This document shows, piece after piece, positions 36,034-44,670 of a DNA stretch of 64,000 nucleotides. The DNA lies in contig DAOKZI010000003.1 of NCBI GenBank assembly GCA_035325705.1, positions 124,001 through 188,000 on the forward strand, in the 5' to 3' direction. The position numbers and the translations under genes were made by a program. This DNA comes from Ga0077536 sp035325705. Its GTDB lineage: Bacteria > Pseudomonadota > Gammaproteobacteria > Ga0077536. Under the pieces are notes generated by a model, which was not told the DNA's origin, made no database searches, and worked only from the letters and a program-made list of their open reading frames with translations. Each line of letters begins with the position of its first letter. Position 1 is the stretch's first letter.

Positions 36034-37182
36034 TCATGCGGCCTCCCGGCCCGTGTGGCGGGCATAAACCTGATCGTACTGCGCGATCATCCGCGCGAGG
36101 CTCAGCTCGCGGCAGGCCCGTTCGCGGGCCTGCGTGCCGTGCGCCGTGATACGGGCGGGATCGTCGACATAGGCAGCGAGCGCGGCCGCGAGCGCCGGTG
36201 GATCGTCGCGCGGCACTAGTGCTCCGGTCATGCCCGGCAGCACCAGTTCGAGGTTGCCGCCGACCTCGGTCGCGATCACGGGCAGCCCCGTCGCCATCGC
36301 CTCGAGGATCGTGTTCGAGATGCCTTCGGCGAGCGAGGGCAGTACGAAGACATCGAAGGCGTTCAGGAGCTCCGGCGTGTCGCCGCGCGTGCCGGGCAGC
36401 CAGGCCAAATCCGCGCAGCCGGCCTCGTCCAGGATCGTTCGCACCTGCTCGCGCAGCGGGCCGTCGCCGATCATCACGAGCGCGACGCGCGCGCGCAGCT
36501 CGGGCCGCGCGCGCAGCAGGGCGACGAAAGCGCGCGCGAGCGTCGGCTGATCCTTGACGGCCTGCATGCGGCCGATCGTCCCGAACACGAGCCTGCCGCG
36601 GGCATCGAACGGCGCCGCGGCCAGTACCTGTCGCTCGGGATCGCGTCGCGGCTGGAAGCGTGCGGTATCCACGCCGTTGCAGATGCGAGCGATCTTGGCC
36701 GGTGCAACGTGCACGTCGGCGGCGAGATAGTGCTCCAGCAGTCGCGACACCGTAATGAACTGCGTGATGAGCGGGGCCAGCACCCGGCGCATCACGCGGT
36801 AGCGACGCTTGCGGTTGTCGAGGTCGTGCACGTCGTGGCCGTGCTCGCCGTGGATGCGCACGGGCACGCCGGCAGCCCAGGCCGCCGCCTGCGCCTCCAG
36901 CGTCGATAGATTGCGCGTGTGCACCACCGCCGGCTTCATCACGCGGAACAGTCGCCACAAGCGCAGATACAGGCCCGGGTCCTGTCCCGGCCGCTTGGGA
37001 CAATCGAGGATCTCGACGTCGCCGCGCAGGCGCTTGCCGAAGTCGCTGTGGCCGGCGAGACAGACGACCTTGTGCCGCCAGCGCTCGGGCGGCAGCGCGT
37101 TGATCAGGTTGACGATGCCGTTCTCGAGCCCGCCGTAGTCGAGGCGATAGACGAGATGACAAATGAGCGGCGGCTCACGCAC
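36034..37182 (-). CDS. XrtA-associated glycosyltransferase (TIGR03088 type)
   Basis: A 382-residue GT4 enzyme with a GTG start one base after the exosortase stop. LICHLVYRLDYGGLENGIVN is the characteristic opening of the TIGR03088 sugar transferases of PEP-CTERM/EpsH1 loci. VVHTRNLSTLEAQ, HGEHGHDVHDL, GTIGRMQAVKDQPTL and PSLAEGISNTILEAMATGLP follow, the last with the EX7E Glu pair. Acts in the cytoplasm on the growing lipid-linked EPS unit. Confidence 0.93.
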   Translation of the reverse strand: MREPPLICHLVYRLDYGGLENGIVNLINALPPERWRHKVVCLAGHSDFGKRLRGDVEILDCPKRPGQDPGLYLRLWRLFRVMKPAVVHTRNLSTLEAQAAAWAAGVPVRIHGEHGHDVHDLDNRKRRYRVMRRVLAPLITQFITVSRLLEHYLAADVHVAPAKIARICNGVDTARFQPRRDPERQVLAAAPFDARGRLVFGTIGRMQAVKDQPTLARAFVALLRARPELRARVALVMIGDGPLREQVRTILDEAGCADLAWLPGTRGDTPELLNAFDVFVLPSLAEGISNTILEAMATGLPVIATEVGGNLELVLPGMTGALVPRDDPPALAAALAAYVDDPARITAHGTQARERACRELSLARMIAQYDQVYARHTGREAA

Positions 37183-37183
37183 T

Positions 37184-38740
37184 TCAGCGCTGCTCCTGCG
37201 CTGCGAGCGCCGCGTGCAGCGGCGGCGCGAACTGCGGCAGTCTGGCCTCGAGCCAGGCGCGGGCGGCGTCGAGATCCGCGTCGTCGTCCATCACGGTGTA
37301 GAGCAGGATCGAGGCCGCGGGATTGCCGCGGCCTTCGAGCTGGCCGAGGACCCCGAAGAGCTTGGCCTCGAGCGTATCGATCGTCACGCGGCCTGCGACC
37401 CAGTACCACTGCCAGACGAGGATCGAGCGCGGGCCGTTACGCTCGCGTAGCGTCGTTTCGATCGCGACCGGCACTTCGGTATTTCCGGTTGCAATGTCGC
37501 GCCGCTCCCGCTGACGCCAAGGATCGTACTTTTCGTCGACCAAACGATTGCCGGCGTGGATCAGTTCGACGCCTTGCCGCTGCAGCGAATACCAGGCGAG
37601 CTGCCAACCGGCGACACGATCGCCGGCCGCTAGGCCGCCTTCATGGCGAGCGGGATCGCCGATGTAATGCGGCGTCCAGTCGAGATCCGGCGCGGGCAGA
37701 TCCGGTGCGCCGCTCGCCGCCGCGAGCGCGGCGGCCGTCGGCGAGCTCACCGGCGCAGCCGCGACTAGCGCGCGCGTCGCGAGCGGCCACAGATGGACGA
37801 CGACGGCCAGCGCGAGGAGCGCGGGCAGCAGCGCACGCGGCCGCTCTCGCGGTGCGGGTGGGCCTGCGACGGGTTCAGTATCACGCGAGCGATCGCTGAA
37901 CAGACCGCCGATCAGCATCAGCAGGAAGATGATGACGCCGAAGAACACCCAGCCGTAGATGTAGTGATCGATGCCGAGGGCGAGCTTCATGCCGCTCAGA
38001 TGGGCGATCATCACGATGCCGTAGGCGCGCAGCCAGTTCGCGACGAAGGCAAAGACGATCGCAACGGCGACGAAAATGATGCGGCGCCAGTGGCTGCGAT
38101 AGTTGAGCCATGCGAACAGCACGGCGACCGTCACGGTCGCCATCAGATAGCGCATGCCGCTGCAGCCGCTGACCACGGACCATGAGCCGCTGGGGATCAC
38201 GAAGAAGGTGCCGTCGCGATAGACCGGGATGCCGGAAAGGCGCAGCGCGGCGACGACGAAGTCCGCGGTCAACTCGATCATGTGCGGCACGAGGCCGTCG
38301 CCGAGCGGCACGGCGAGAAACAGAAAGCCCAGCGGGAAGCTCGCCGCCAGCGCCCAGCGCCAGCCCATCAGGAACAGGACCGTGCCGATCACGATGCCGA
38401 CCAGCGCGAGCTGCTGCACGACCTGGATGTCGGCGAGCGCGCCCAACGACCAGGCGAGGCCCGCGGCCGCGAGCGGCAGCAGCGCCCACCAGCACAGCGC
38501 CTGCGGCGCAGCCGCGAGCTGCGGCCGCATCCGATACAGGAAGTACAACGAGATCGGCGCGATCAGCCAGCCGTGCGCATAGGTGTTCGAGGTATCCCAC
38601 ACGTGCGCCATGCCGGCGAGCGTCGGCCAGTACGCGAGCAGCACGCTGGCGACGAACAGGCCGACGAGCAGCGGCCAGTGGCGGAAGGTCCGGATGCCGG
38701 CGGCCGGCGCGGCGTTATCGGGCGCGACTACGCTGCTCAT
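37184..38740 (-). CDS. xrtA: Exosortase A fused to an EpsI-type C-terminal domain
   Basis: The 518-residue protein has a polytopic N-terminal half (eight or so helices) with the exosortase catalytic triad: Cys193 in SGCSGMRY, Arg238 in NWLRAYGI and His259 in GIDHYIYGW. From about residue 300 a long periplasmic EpsI-type domain follows (DWTPHYIGDPARH, LAWYSLQRQGVELI, LVWQWYWVAGR). Exosortase A recognises the C-terminal PEP-CTERM tripartite signal and cleaves or transfers the protein on the outside of the inner membrane, coupled to EPS assembly. The PEP-CTERM gene at 56845 encodes a probable substrate. EpsI function is not established. It lies between two glycosyltransferase genes with single-base gaps. 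Confidence 0.96.
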   Translation of the reverse strand: MSSVVAPDNAAPAAGIRTFRHWPLLVGLFVASVLLAYWPTLAGMAHVWDTSNTYAHGWLIAPISLYFLYRMRPQLAAAPQALCWWALLPLAAAGLAWSLGALADIQVVQQLALVGIVIGTVLFLMGWRWALAASFPLGFLFLAVPLGDGLVPHMIELTADFVVAALRLSGIPVYRDGTFFVIPSGSWSVVSGCSGMRYLMATVTVAVLFAWLNYRSHWRRIIFVAVAIVFAFVANWLRAYGIVMIAHLSGMKLALGIDHYIYGWVFFGVIIFLLMLIGGLFSDRSRDTEPVAGPPAPRERPRALLPALLALAVVVHLWPLATRALVAAAPVSSPTAAALAAASGAPDLPAPDLDWTPHYIGDPARHEGGLAAGDRVAGWQLAWYSLQRQGVELIHAGNRLVDEKYDPWRQRERRDIATGNTEVPVAIETTLRERNGPRSILVWQWYWVAGRVTIDTLEAKLFGVLGQLEGRGNPAASILLYTVMDDDADLDAARAWLEARLPQFAPPLHAALAAQEQR

Positions 38741-38741
38741 C

Positions 38742-39947
38742 TCAGCCTGCCATCAGCGCGTGGAGCTGCTGCATATTGGTATTCCAGTCGTGATGCGCGG
38801 CGACGTAGCGCCGTCCCATTTCGCCGAGGCTCGCGTCCGGCGCGCCGAGCAGCGCGATGCAACGCGCAGCGAAGGAAGCAGCGTCGTCGGCGGCGAGCGC
38901 GCGGTAATGTGTGTCGAGATCCAGCCCTTCGAAGGCGGCCTGCGTGCCGACCACCGGCCGGCCCATCGCCATTGCCTCCAGCACCTTGTTCTGCACGCCG
39001 CGCGCGACGCGCATCGGTGCGACCGACACCGTCGCGTGCGCGATGTACGGGCGGATGTCGTCGACTGCCCCGGTCACGTGCACGTGCGGTGCTCGCGCCA
39101 GATCGCGCACGGCGGGTGTCGGCCGGGTGCCGACGATCCAGCACTGGGCAGTCGGCACCGCGCGCACGATCCTCGGCAGAATCTCCTGCACGAACCACTG
39201 CACGGCGTCGACGTTGGCCCAATAGTCCATCGCGCCGGTGAAAACGAGCACGGGCGCGCCCGCGGGGTAGGGGTTCGGCAGACCGAGGCCGGCGGCGAAA
39301 TACGCCAGATCGACGCCGTTGTTGACGGCATAGACCTTGCGCGAGGCGCCGCCGCGCAGACGCTCGAACAGCCGTGCCTCCTCGCCCGACACGAACACGC
39401 AGGCATCGAACGCGTCGGCCACCGCGCATTCGAAAGCCAGCAGCCGTGCCGCTTCGCGGCCGTAAACGGCCGAGGCCGGCCACGGCTTCATCGCGGCATA
39501 GGCGCACCATTTCTCGGAATCGACGTCGACAAAATCGACGATGCGGCGTACGCCCTGCCAATCCTCGCCGAGCAGGTACTGCGCCATCGGGGAGGAGTAG
39601 GCAAAGGCGACGCGCGGTCGCGCGCAACGCCCGACTTCGGCGACCCAGGCGGCAAGGCCCGCGTCTCGGTAGTACGGCAAGCTGAGCGCCTCGCCGGTGA
39701 GCAGCCCGCGCAGGCTCGCGATGCGCTGCCGGCGCGGCGCGATGTCGACGACGTGCAGATCGGTGCAGTACTCGCGCAGCGTCCCGAGATGCGCGCGGTC
39801 GGCCGGATCGTCGATGAACGTCCCGAGCAGCACGCGATGCCGCTCGGCGAGGAACTTCAGTATGTGGAACGAGCGGATCTTGTCGCCCTTGTTCGGCGGA
39901 TACGGGATCCGGTGGCAAAGGAACAGGAGGCTGTCCACCTGGCTCAT
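38742..39947 (-). CDS. XrtA-associated glycosyltransferase (TIGR03087 type)
   Basis: A 401-residue GT4-like enzyme. LLFLCHRIPYPPNKGDKIRS is the diagnostic opening of the TIGR03087 sugar transferases in PEP-CTERM/EpsH1 systems. FVDVDSEKW, VVNNGVD-type (VNNGVDLAYF), FTGAMDYWANVDAVQWF and VQNKVLEAMAMGRPVVGT are the later blocks. The start overlaps the FemAB-like gene (ATGA), and the stop lies one base before the xrtA start codon. Cytoplasmic, part of the conserved XrtA core. Confidence 0.93.
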   Translation of the reverse strand: MSQVDSLLFLCHRIPYPPNKGDKIRSFHILKFLAERHRVLLGTFIDDPADRAHLGTLREYCTDLHVVDIAPRRQRIASLRGLLTGEALSLPYYRDAGLAAWVAEVGRCARPRVAFAYSSPMAQYLLGEDWQGVRRIVDFVDVDSEKWCAYAAMKPWPASAVYGREAARLLAFECAVADAFDACVFVSGEEARLFERLRGGASRKVYAVNNGVDLAYFAAGLGLPNPYPAGAPVLVFTGAMDYWANVDAVQWFVQEILPRIVRAVPTAQCWIVGTRPTPAVRDLARAPHVHVTGAVDDIRPYIAHATVSVAPMRVARGVQNKVLEAMAMGRPVVGTQAAFEGLDLDTHYRALAADDAASFAARCIALLGAPDASLGEMGRRYVAAHHDWNTNMQQLHALMAG

Positions 39948-41020
39948 GCGAGATACGGCGATACGAGGGGACCCAGAAAGTTCGCGAGCGGCAGCGGTAG
40001 CTTCTTCCAGGTGTTCACCGCGAGCGCGTACTTCGGGTTGTTCGGGTTGCGATTGGGCAGCGCCTGATGCTTCACCAGATGGTACTGGTAGTGCAGCGGC
40101 TCGGGCTCGAAGCCCCAGTTCTTCTTGAATGCGTACGATCCGCTATCGCGCTTGCTGCGGCCATAATCGAAATGGCGAATGCCCTGCTCGCAGGCCCTGC
40201 GCATCACCTCCCAGTACAGGAAGTCGTAGGCTTTCAGATCGCGCGCGGCCGGGATGCCGCCGCCGTAGTACGGCATGATGGTGTCCTTGTAAACGAAGGA
40301 CAGCACCGCGCTGACGGCCTCCGCGCCGTGGAATACCGTGGTGACGCGGCAGTGCGCCGCGAATACCCGGTACAGCGCTTCGAAGTAGTGACGCGGAAAC
40401 ACCGGCGTACCGAGGTTGCGCACGCTGGTCGCATAGATGGGAAAGAAGCGATCGAGCGTAGTCTCCTCACGGCTGACGAGCCCGGCCGCGATACCCTTGC
40501 GCACCATTGCGCGCTGCTTGCGCGGAATGGCCTTCATGTTGTCTTCGACTTCGGCGGAGAGCTCACGGCGGAACAGCACATAGGTCTCGCTCTTGGTCAG
40601 CCAGTCGGCCGCCAGCGCGCGCGTATGGCGCAGCTCGAGATAATCGACGCCGAGCCGCTCGGCAAGGCCGCTCGCCTCCGCCAGCAATGCGCGTTCGGCC
40701 GCCGCATCGTCGGCGATCACGCCGCCCTGCACGCAGAACGGTAGGGACACCAGCGCGTCCCCGAACAGCAGGCTCTTCACCCGCACCAGCGGCAGCAGGC
40801 CGACGATCGTCTCACCGCGCTGCGCCATCAAGTAGTGCGCGCGAAAGCCGACCGCGCGCTCGAGCACTTCGCGCCAGCCAAAGAGATGGAAGAACGTGCC
40901 TTCCGGATGCCGATCGACATACGCGTTCCAGCGCGCGGCATCCGCTGCCTGAGGATTCGACAGCGTCACCGCGGAGACACGCGCGGCATCCTGCTCGAGG
41001 GCCGACAGCGCTGCGTTCAT
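39944..41020 (-). CDS. FemAB family XrtA/PEP-CTERM system-associated protein
   Basis: A 358-residue protein of the GNAT-like FemAB fold (duplicated acetyltransferase-like domains). GTFFHLFGWREVLERA, LLPLVRVKSLLFG, LPFCVQGGVIAD, IPRKQRAMVRKG and FDYGRSKRDSGSYAFKKNWG are the family blocks. FemAB enzymes transfer aminoacyl groups from aminoacyl-tRNA; the XrtA-linked branch may add an amino acid to the polysaccharide or its lipid carrier, but this has not been shown. Overlaps both neighbours by 4 bases. A longer frame to 41278 is a shadow of the deacetylase. Confidence 0.92.
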   Translation of the reverse strand: MNAALSALEQDAARVSAVTLSNPQAADAARWNAYVDRHPEGTFFHLFGWREVLERAVGFRAHYLMAQRGETIVGLLPLVRVKSLLFGDALVSLPFCVQGGVIADDAAAERALLAEASGLAERLGVDYLELRHTRALAADWLTKSETYVLFRRELSAEVEDNMKAIPRKQRAMVRKGIAAGLVSREETTLDRFFPIYATSVRNLGTPVFPRHYFEALYRVFAAHCRVTTVFHGAEAVSAVLSFVYKDTIMPYYGGGIPAARDLKAYDFLYWEVMRRACEQGIRHFDYGRSKRDSGSYAFKKNWGFEPEPLHYQYHLVKHQALPNRNPNNPKYALAVNTWKKLPLPLANFLGPLVSPYLA

Positions 41021-41838
41021 GTCGCGTATACCTCGTCCATGCGGCCCCAGCGGAAATCGCTCAGCAGGCTGCGCAAGCGATCTTCCACCTTCGCCAGGTT
41101 CGTGTAGTGGCGGAGTCGGGTCTTGAGCCCAATGCCGCGCTGACGCGGCTGCTCGGTATCGATCTCCCACGGGTGCATATAGAAGATGCACGGCTGGCCG
41201 TCCTGGGTGTTGACGCGCGCCACGCACCAGCGGAAGAACGTGTACGGATACAGACGGAAGAATCCCCCGCCGCTGCACGGCAGGTTGCGCGCACCGATGC
41301 GCAGCGTCGAGATCGGAATCTCCAGGATGCCGGACGCGTCACGATAAGGCGTACGCGGCGCATGGGGAATACCGTAGAGATCGTGCCTGATCGGCGCGAC
41401 GCTCGAGCTGTAGGCATAGCCGCAGTCGCGCAGGATCTCGTAGACCCAGCGGTTGTCGTCGCGGAACGAGAAAGTTGGCGCCCGGTAGCCGCGTACGGCG
41501 ACCCCGCCTGCGTCCTCGAGCAGCCGCTTCGCCTGCGCGATGTCGCGACGGAAATCGGCGGGATCCATCGCGGTGACGCGCGTATGGTCGTAGCCGTGAC
41601 TCGCGAGCTCATGACCTTCGGCAACGATTCGACGCACGATCGCCGGGTAGCGCTCCGCGACCCAACCGAGCGTAAAGAACGTGCCCTTGACGCCGTGTTC
41701 GTCGAGCAGATCGAGCAGTCGCTGCATGTTGTGCTCGACGCGATTCACCTGGCGCTCCCAAGCCTCGCGCGCAATGTGCCGCTCGAAGGCCGCGACCTGG
41801 AACCAGTCTTCGACGTCGACCGTGAATGCGTTGATCAT
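41017..41838 (-). CDS. XrtA system polysaccharide deacetylase (TIGR03006 type)
   Basis: A 273-residue NodB-domain protein beginning MINAFTVDVEDWFQVAAFE, the signature of the XrtA-linked deacetylases. DVEDW carries the Asp pair, ASHGYDHTRV the metal His residues, RGYRAPTFSF the catalytic Arg region, and FYMHPWEID the C-terminal His. No signal peptide, which is normal for this subgroup. The gap of 158 bases to the ATPase gene upstream is one of the largest within the core series. It is distinct from the two deacetylases at 2637 and 10290. Confidence 0.94.
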   Translation of the reverse strand: MINAFTVDVEDWFQVAAFERHIAREAWERQVNRVEHNMQRLLDLLDEHGVKGTFFTLGWVAERYPAIVRRIVAEGHELASHGYDHTRVTAMDPADFRRDIAQAKRLLEDAGGVAVRGYRAPTFSFRDDNRWVYEILRDCGYAYSSSVAPIRHDLYGIPHAPRTPYRDASGILEIPISTLRIGARNLPCSGGGFFRLYPYTFFRWCVARVNTQDGQPCIFYMHPWEIDTEQPRQRGIGLKTRLRHYTNLAKVEDRLRSLLSDFRWGRMDEVYAT

Positions 41839-41996
41839 GAGTGCCTTCCTGGTCGATACGCGTCCGGCGATTCGCCCGGGATGTGCCCGAACCTTTTTAC
41901 TGCCGTCGGCGTGACGGCGAGCCCCGCTCCGGCGTCGCCCGCGGCGTGCCGGAAACAGGCTTATCGGATTGCGACTCGCCCGGCTTGAGGCCGGGT

Positions 41997-43142
41997 TCAG
42001 CGCAGGAAATAGACGGCCGCCGCGACCGCGATGCCGAAGGCCGTGCCTAGCGCTGCCGCCATCCACCACGACATCCCGCGTCGCGCGCCGGCCGCGTCGA
42101 CGGCCGCGGCATGCGCCTCAGGCCCGCGGTTGAGATCGCCGGATAGATTATCAAATGCCCGCTGCATTACCGCGAGCTTGGCCTCGAGTTTGCGGATTTC
42201 TACGATCGCGGCCTGATCGGTGATCGGTTCGGTGCGCGGCTCGGCGCCGGCCTGCTCGGGCGTCGTGCCCGTACGCGAGGCTTTCAACACCGGCGGCTTG
42301 TCCGGGCCTTCCTCGTCCTGCCTGTCGGCTTCCTGCTCCTGCGCGATCTCCGAGGTGATGGCGCGCAGCCCGGCAAAAGTAAGCGCATGCGCATCGTCGA
42401 GACTCGCGTTCAGCAGCAGCCGATCCATCAAAGTGTTGATCCGGCGCGGCACGCCGGAGGTGAACTGATAGACGCCCATGTAGACGTCGCTGTCGATCCG
42501 CGGGTCGTCGGCCCAGCCGACCTTGGCGAGCCGGTGCTTGATGTAGGTCTCGGTCTCGGGCGGCGTCAAGGGCTTCAGGTGATAAGCCGCCAGCACGCGC
42601 TGGCGCAGTTGCTCGAGGCCCGGCGAGCGCATCACCGCGCGGAACTCGCGTTGGCCGAGCAGGAAGCTTTGCACCACCGGCATGCCCTTGTAGTCGAAGT
42701 TCGACAACATGCGTAGCTCTTCGAGCGAGCTGCGCGGCATGTTCTGCGCTTCGTCGACGACCAGCAGCACGCGCTTGCCCTCGTCGACGCAGCTCTTGAA
42801 GAACACCTCGAGCTGCTTCAGCAGCGCGGCCTTCGACAGACGCTCGTAGGGCAAATCGAACTCGGAACACACGAGGCGCAGCAGATCGTTCTCGTTGACA
42901 TTGGTCGAGACGATCTTGGCCGCGATGATGTCGGTGGAGTCCAGCTCCCGAAACAGATTGTTGACCAGCATCGTCTTGCCGGTGCCGACGTCACCGGTGA
43001 CGATGATGAAACCCTGCCCCTGCTGCAGGCCGTAGCGCAGATAAGCCATTGCGCGCTGGTGGCCGGCGCTCTGAAAGAAGAAGCTCGGATCCGGATTGAG
43101 CTGGAACGGCTTGCCGGTGAACTTGTAGAAGTCTTCGTACAT
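41997..43142 (-). CDS. XrtA-associated AAA/ExeA-like ATPase (TIGR03015 type)
   Basis: A 381-residue protein. MYEDFYKFTGKPFQLNPDP opens the GspA/ExeA-type ATPase; GDVGTGKT is Walker A and VLLVVDEAQNM Walker B; SGVPRRINTLMDRLL is the sensor-2 region. The C-terminus ends in one membrane helix (WWMAAALGTAFGIAVAAAVYF) after a linker with a short coiled coil. The ATPase part is therefore cytoplasmic and membrane-tethered. It is a fixed member of XrtA loci and may power or coordinate EPS export or secretion, which is inferred from ExeA-like relatives. Confidence 0.94.
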   Translation of the reverse strand: MYEDFYKFTGKPFQLNPDPSFFFQSAGHQRAMAYLRYGLQQGQGFIIVTGDVGTGKTMLVNNLFRELDSTDIIAAKIVSTNVNENDLLRLVCSEFDLPYERLSKAALLKQLEVFFKSCVDEGKRVLLVVDEAQNMPRSSLEELRMLSNFDYKGMPVVQSFLLGQREFRAVMRSPGLEQLRQRVLAAYHLKPLTPPETETYIKHRLAKVGWADDPRIDSDVYMGVYQFTSGVPRRINTLMDRLLLNASLDDAHALTFAGLRAITSEIAQEQEADRQDEEGPDKPPVLKASRTGTTPEQAGAEPRTEPITDQAAIVEIRKLEAKLAVMQRAFDNLSGDLNRGPEAHAAAVDAAGARRGMSWWMAAALGTAFGIAVAAAVYFLR

Positions 43143-43172
43143 CTTCGGCAGAAACTCTGCGCGATGGGCCGC

Positions 43173-44648
43173 TCAGAAAGCGACGCTGAGGGAACCCGTC
43201 ACCGCGTTCTCGGTGAAGTCATCGGAGGCGTCGCCGGATACGCTGTCCATGTATTGGTAACTCAGCCGCGAGCTCACGTGCGGCCCGATCGTGTAGTCCA
43301 CGTAAGGGGAGAAGGCCACGAAATCCGAGGTTTCGCGCACATTGTCGGATTCGCGGGTCTGCCAGTCGGCGTTCAACCCGGCGGCAAGTCGATAGGAGAA
43401 ACGATGTGTCCAGCTACCGCCGAAACCGAGCAAGGAATCACTGATGCCGGTGCGGGTCGATTCCTGGTCATTGCGGTTGACGCGCACGGAAAAGCTGTTG
43501 CGCTTGCGGTTGAAGGCGACATTCGCGTTGAAATTGCGCGAGATGAATACGTCATCGGTCAAGCCGAGCTGGTTCAGCGGCAGGGATGGGTCGGCATTGC
43601 CCAGCGGATCGATCACGGGGTTACCGAAGGCATCGACCACGGTGAACACCTGCTGGTCGCGAAGCATTTCCGCCGTGGTATGCAGATCCTCGCTGTATGC
43701 ACCCGTCGCGATGAAGTGGCGCCAGCGGTGCGAGAAGCCGAAGCTCTTGGTGCTGCCGAAGCTCCGTTCGCCGAAACTGCCTGTGATCGAGGTACGCGGA
43801 GTCGGGAACACGGTCGCCCCGAGCTGCCAGTTGAGGCCGCTGCGCAGGCCGCCCCCATCGGTCGAGAAATCATTGAACTCGTAGCCGACGCCGCTGTTGA
43901 GCCTGACGAAGCGGTTCAACCGGTAGTTCAGCGTATTGTTCCAGCGCTGGAACAGTGAACGTCGTCCGGTATCGCCGCCGTCGTTTTCGCGCCGCGAGAA
44001 ACTCGAGCCCCACTCGAAGCGCTGGAAGCGCCGACCGCTTTCGATGTTGATCAGACCATCAAGCATCTGGCCGCCGCCGATGCCGCTTCCCCCCTCGTCA
44101 CCGGTGGAGACGTCGCTCCACTGCACGCGTCCAGTCATATTCGCCCAGGTGCCGAACTTGTGGCGCAGTTCCGGCGCGAATCCGTAACTGACGGCGTCGG
44201 CGCGGTTCGCGGTGTCACGTGCGTTGCGATTGCGATTGGAAATTTGACCGAGCGTATTGCGGATCGTCGGATACATCGACGCGAAGGCGGTGACGAATAC
44301 CTGGTCCCGCACCACCTCCGCGCGCGTGTTATTCTGCAGAAGGTGCGTCAGTTGCGACTGATCGCTGTTATTGAGATAGACCTGTTTCTGGGCCGTGTAT
44401 TCGGTCGTCATGGTGAGCCCACGACCGCGGCCGAACACCGAGATGCCCGGGGAAACGGTCGTCACCCAGTCGCTGCTTGGATCGTTGTTTTCATCGACCA
44501 GCAGCGCATTGTCGGTGTAGGTCTCGGACAACCCAAGTCGCGGCTGGATGCGCCATTCACCGGCGATCGCCTCCGGCGCCGACGTCGCGGCGGCGCCCGC
44601 GACCATCGCGAGCACGCCTTTCCACCACTGAGCCTGCCGCCGCGACAT
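43173..44648 (-). CDS. PEP-CTERM/XrtA system outer-membrane beta-barrel protein (TIGR03016 type)
   Basis: About 490 residues from the ATG at 44648, which opens a signal peptide (RRQAQWWKGVLAMVAGAAAT) cleaved near AIA-GEWRI. The frame extends to 44726 inside the kinase gene, but that start lacks a signal peptide at its N-terminus. The mature protein consists of alternating short beta strands (LGLSETYTDNALL, SYGFAPELRHKFG, RSFGSTKSFGFSHRWRHF) and ends in SVAF, a terminal Phe favoured for outer-membrane insertion. It is the usual barrel gene of XrtA loci, perhaps the EPS export channel. Confidence 0.92.
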   Translation of the reverse strand: MSRRQAQWWKGVLAMVAGAAATSAPEAIAGEWRIQPRLGLSETYTDNALLVDENNDPSSDWVTTVSPGISVFGRGRGLTMTTEYTAQKQVYLNNSDQSQLTHLLQNNTRAEVVRDQVFVTAFASMYPTIRNTLGQISNRNRNARDTANRADAVSYGFAPELRHKFGTWANMTGRVQWSDVSTGDEGGSGIGGGQMLDGLINIESGRRFQRFEWGSSFSRRENDGGDTGRRSLFQRWNNTLNYRLNRFVRLNSGVGYEFNDFSTDGGGLRSGLNWQLGATVFPTPRTSITGSFGERSFGSTKSFGFSHRWRHFIATGAYSEDLHTTAEMLRDQQVFTVVDAFGNPVIDPLGNADPSLPLNQLGLTDDVFISRNFNANVAFNRKRNSFSVRVNRNDQESTRTGISDSLLGFGGSWTHRFSYRLAAGLNADWQTRESDNVRETSDFVAFSPYVDYTIGPHVSSRLSYQYMDSVSGDASDDFTENAVTGSLSVAF

Positions 44649-44670
44649 CGAGTCCGTGAGCGGTTGCGGG

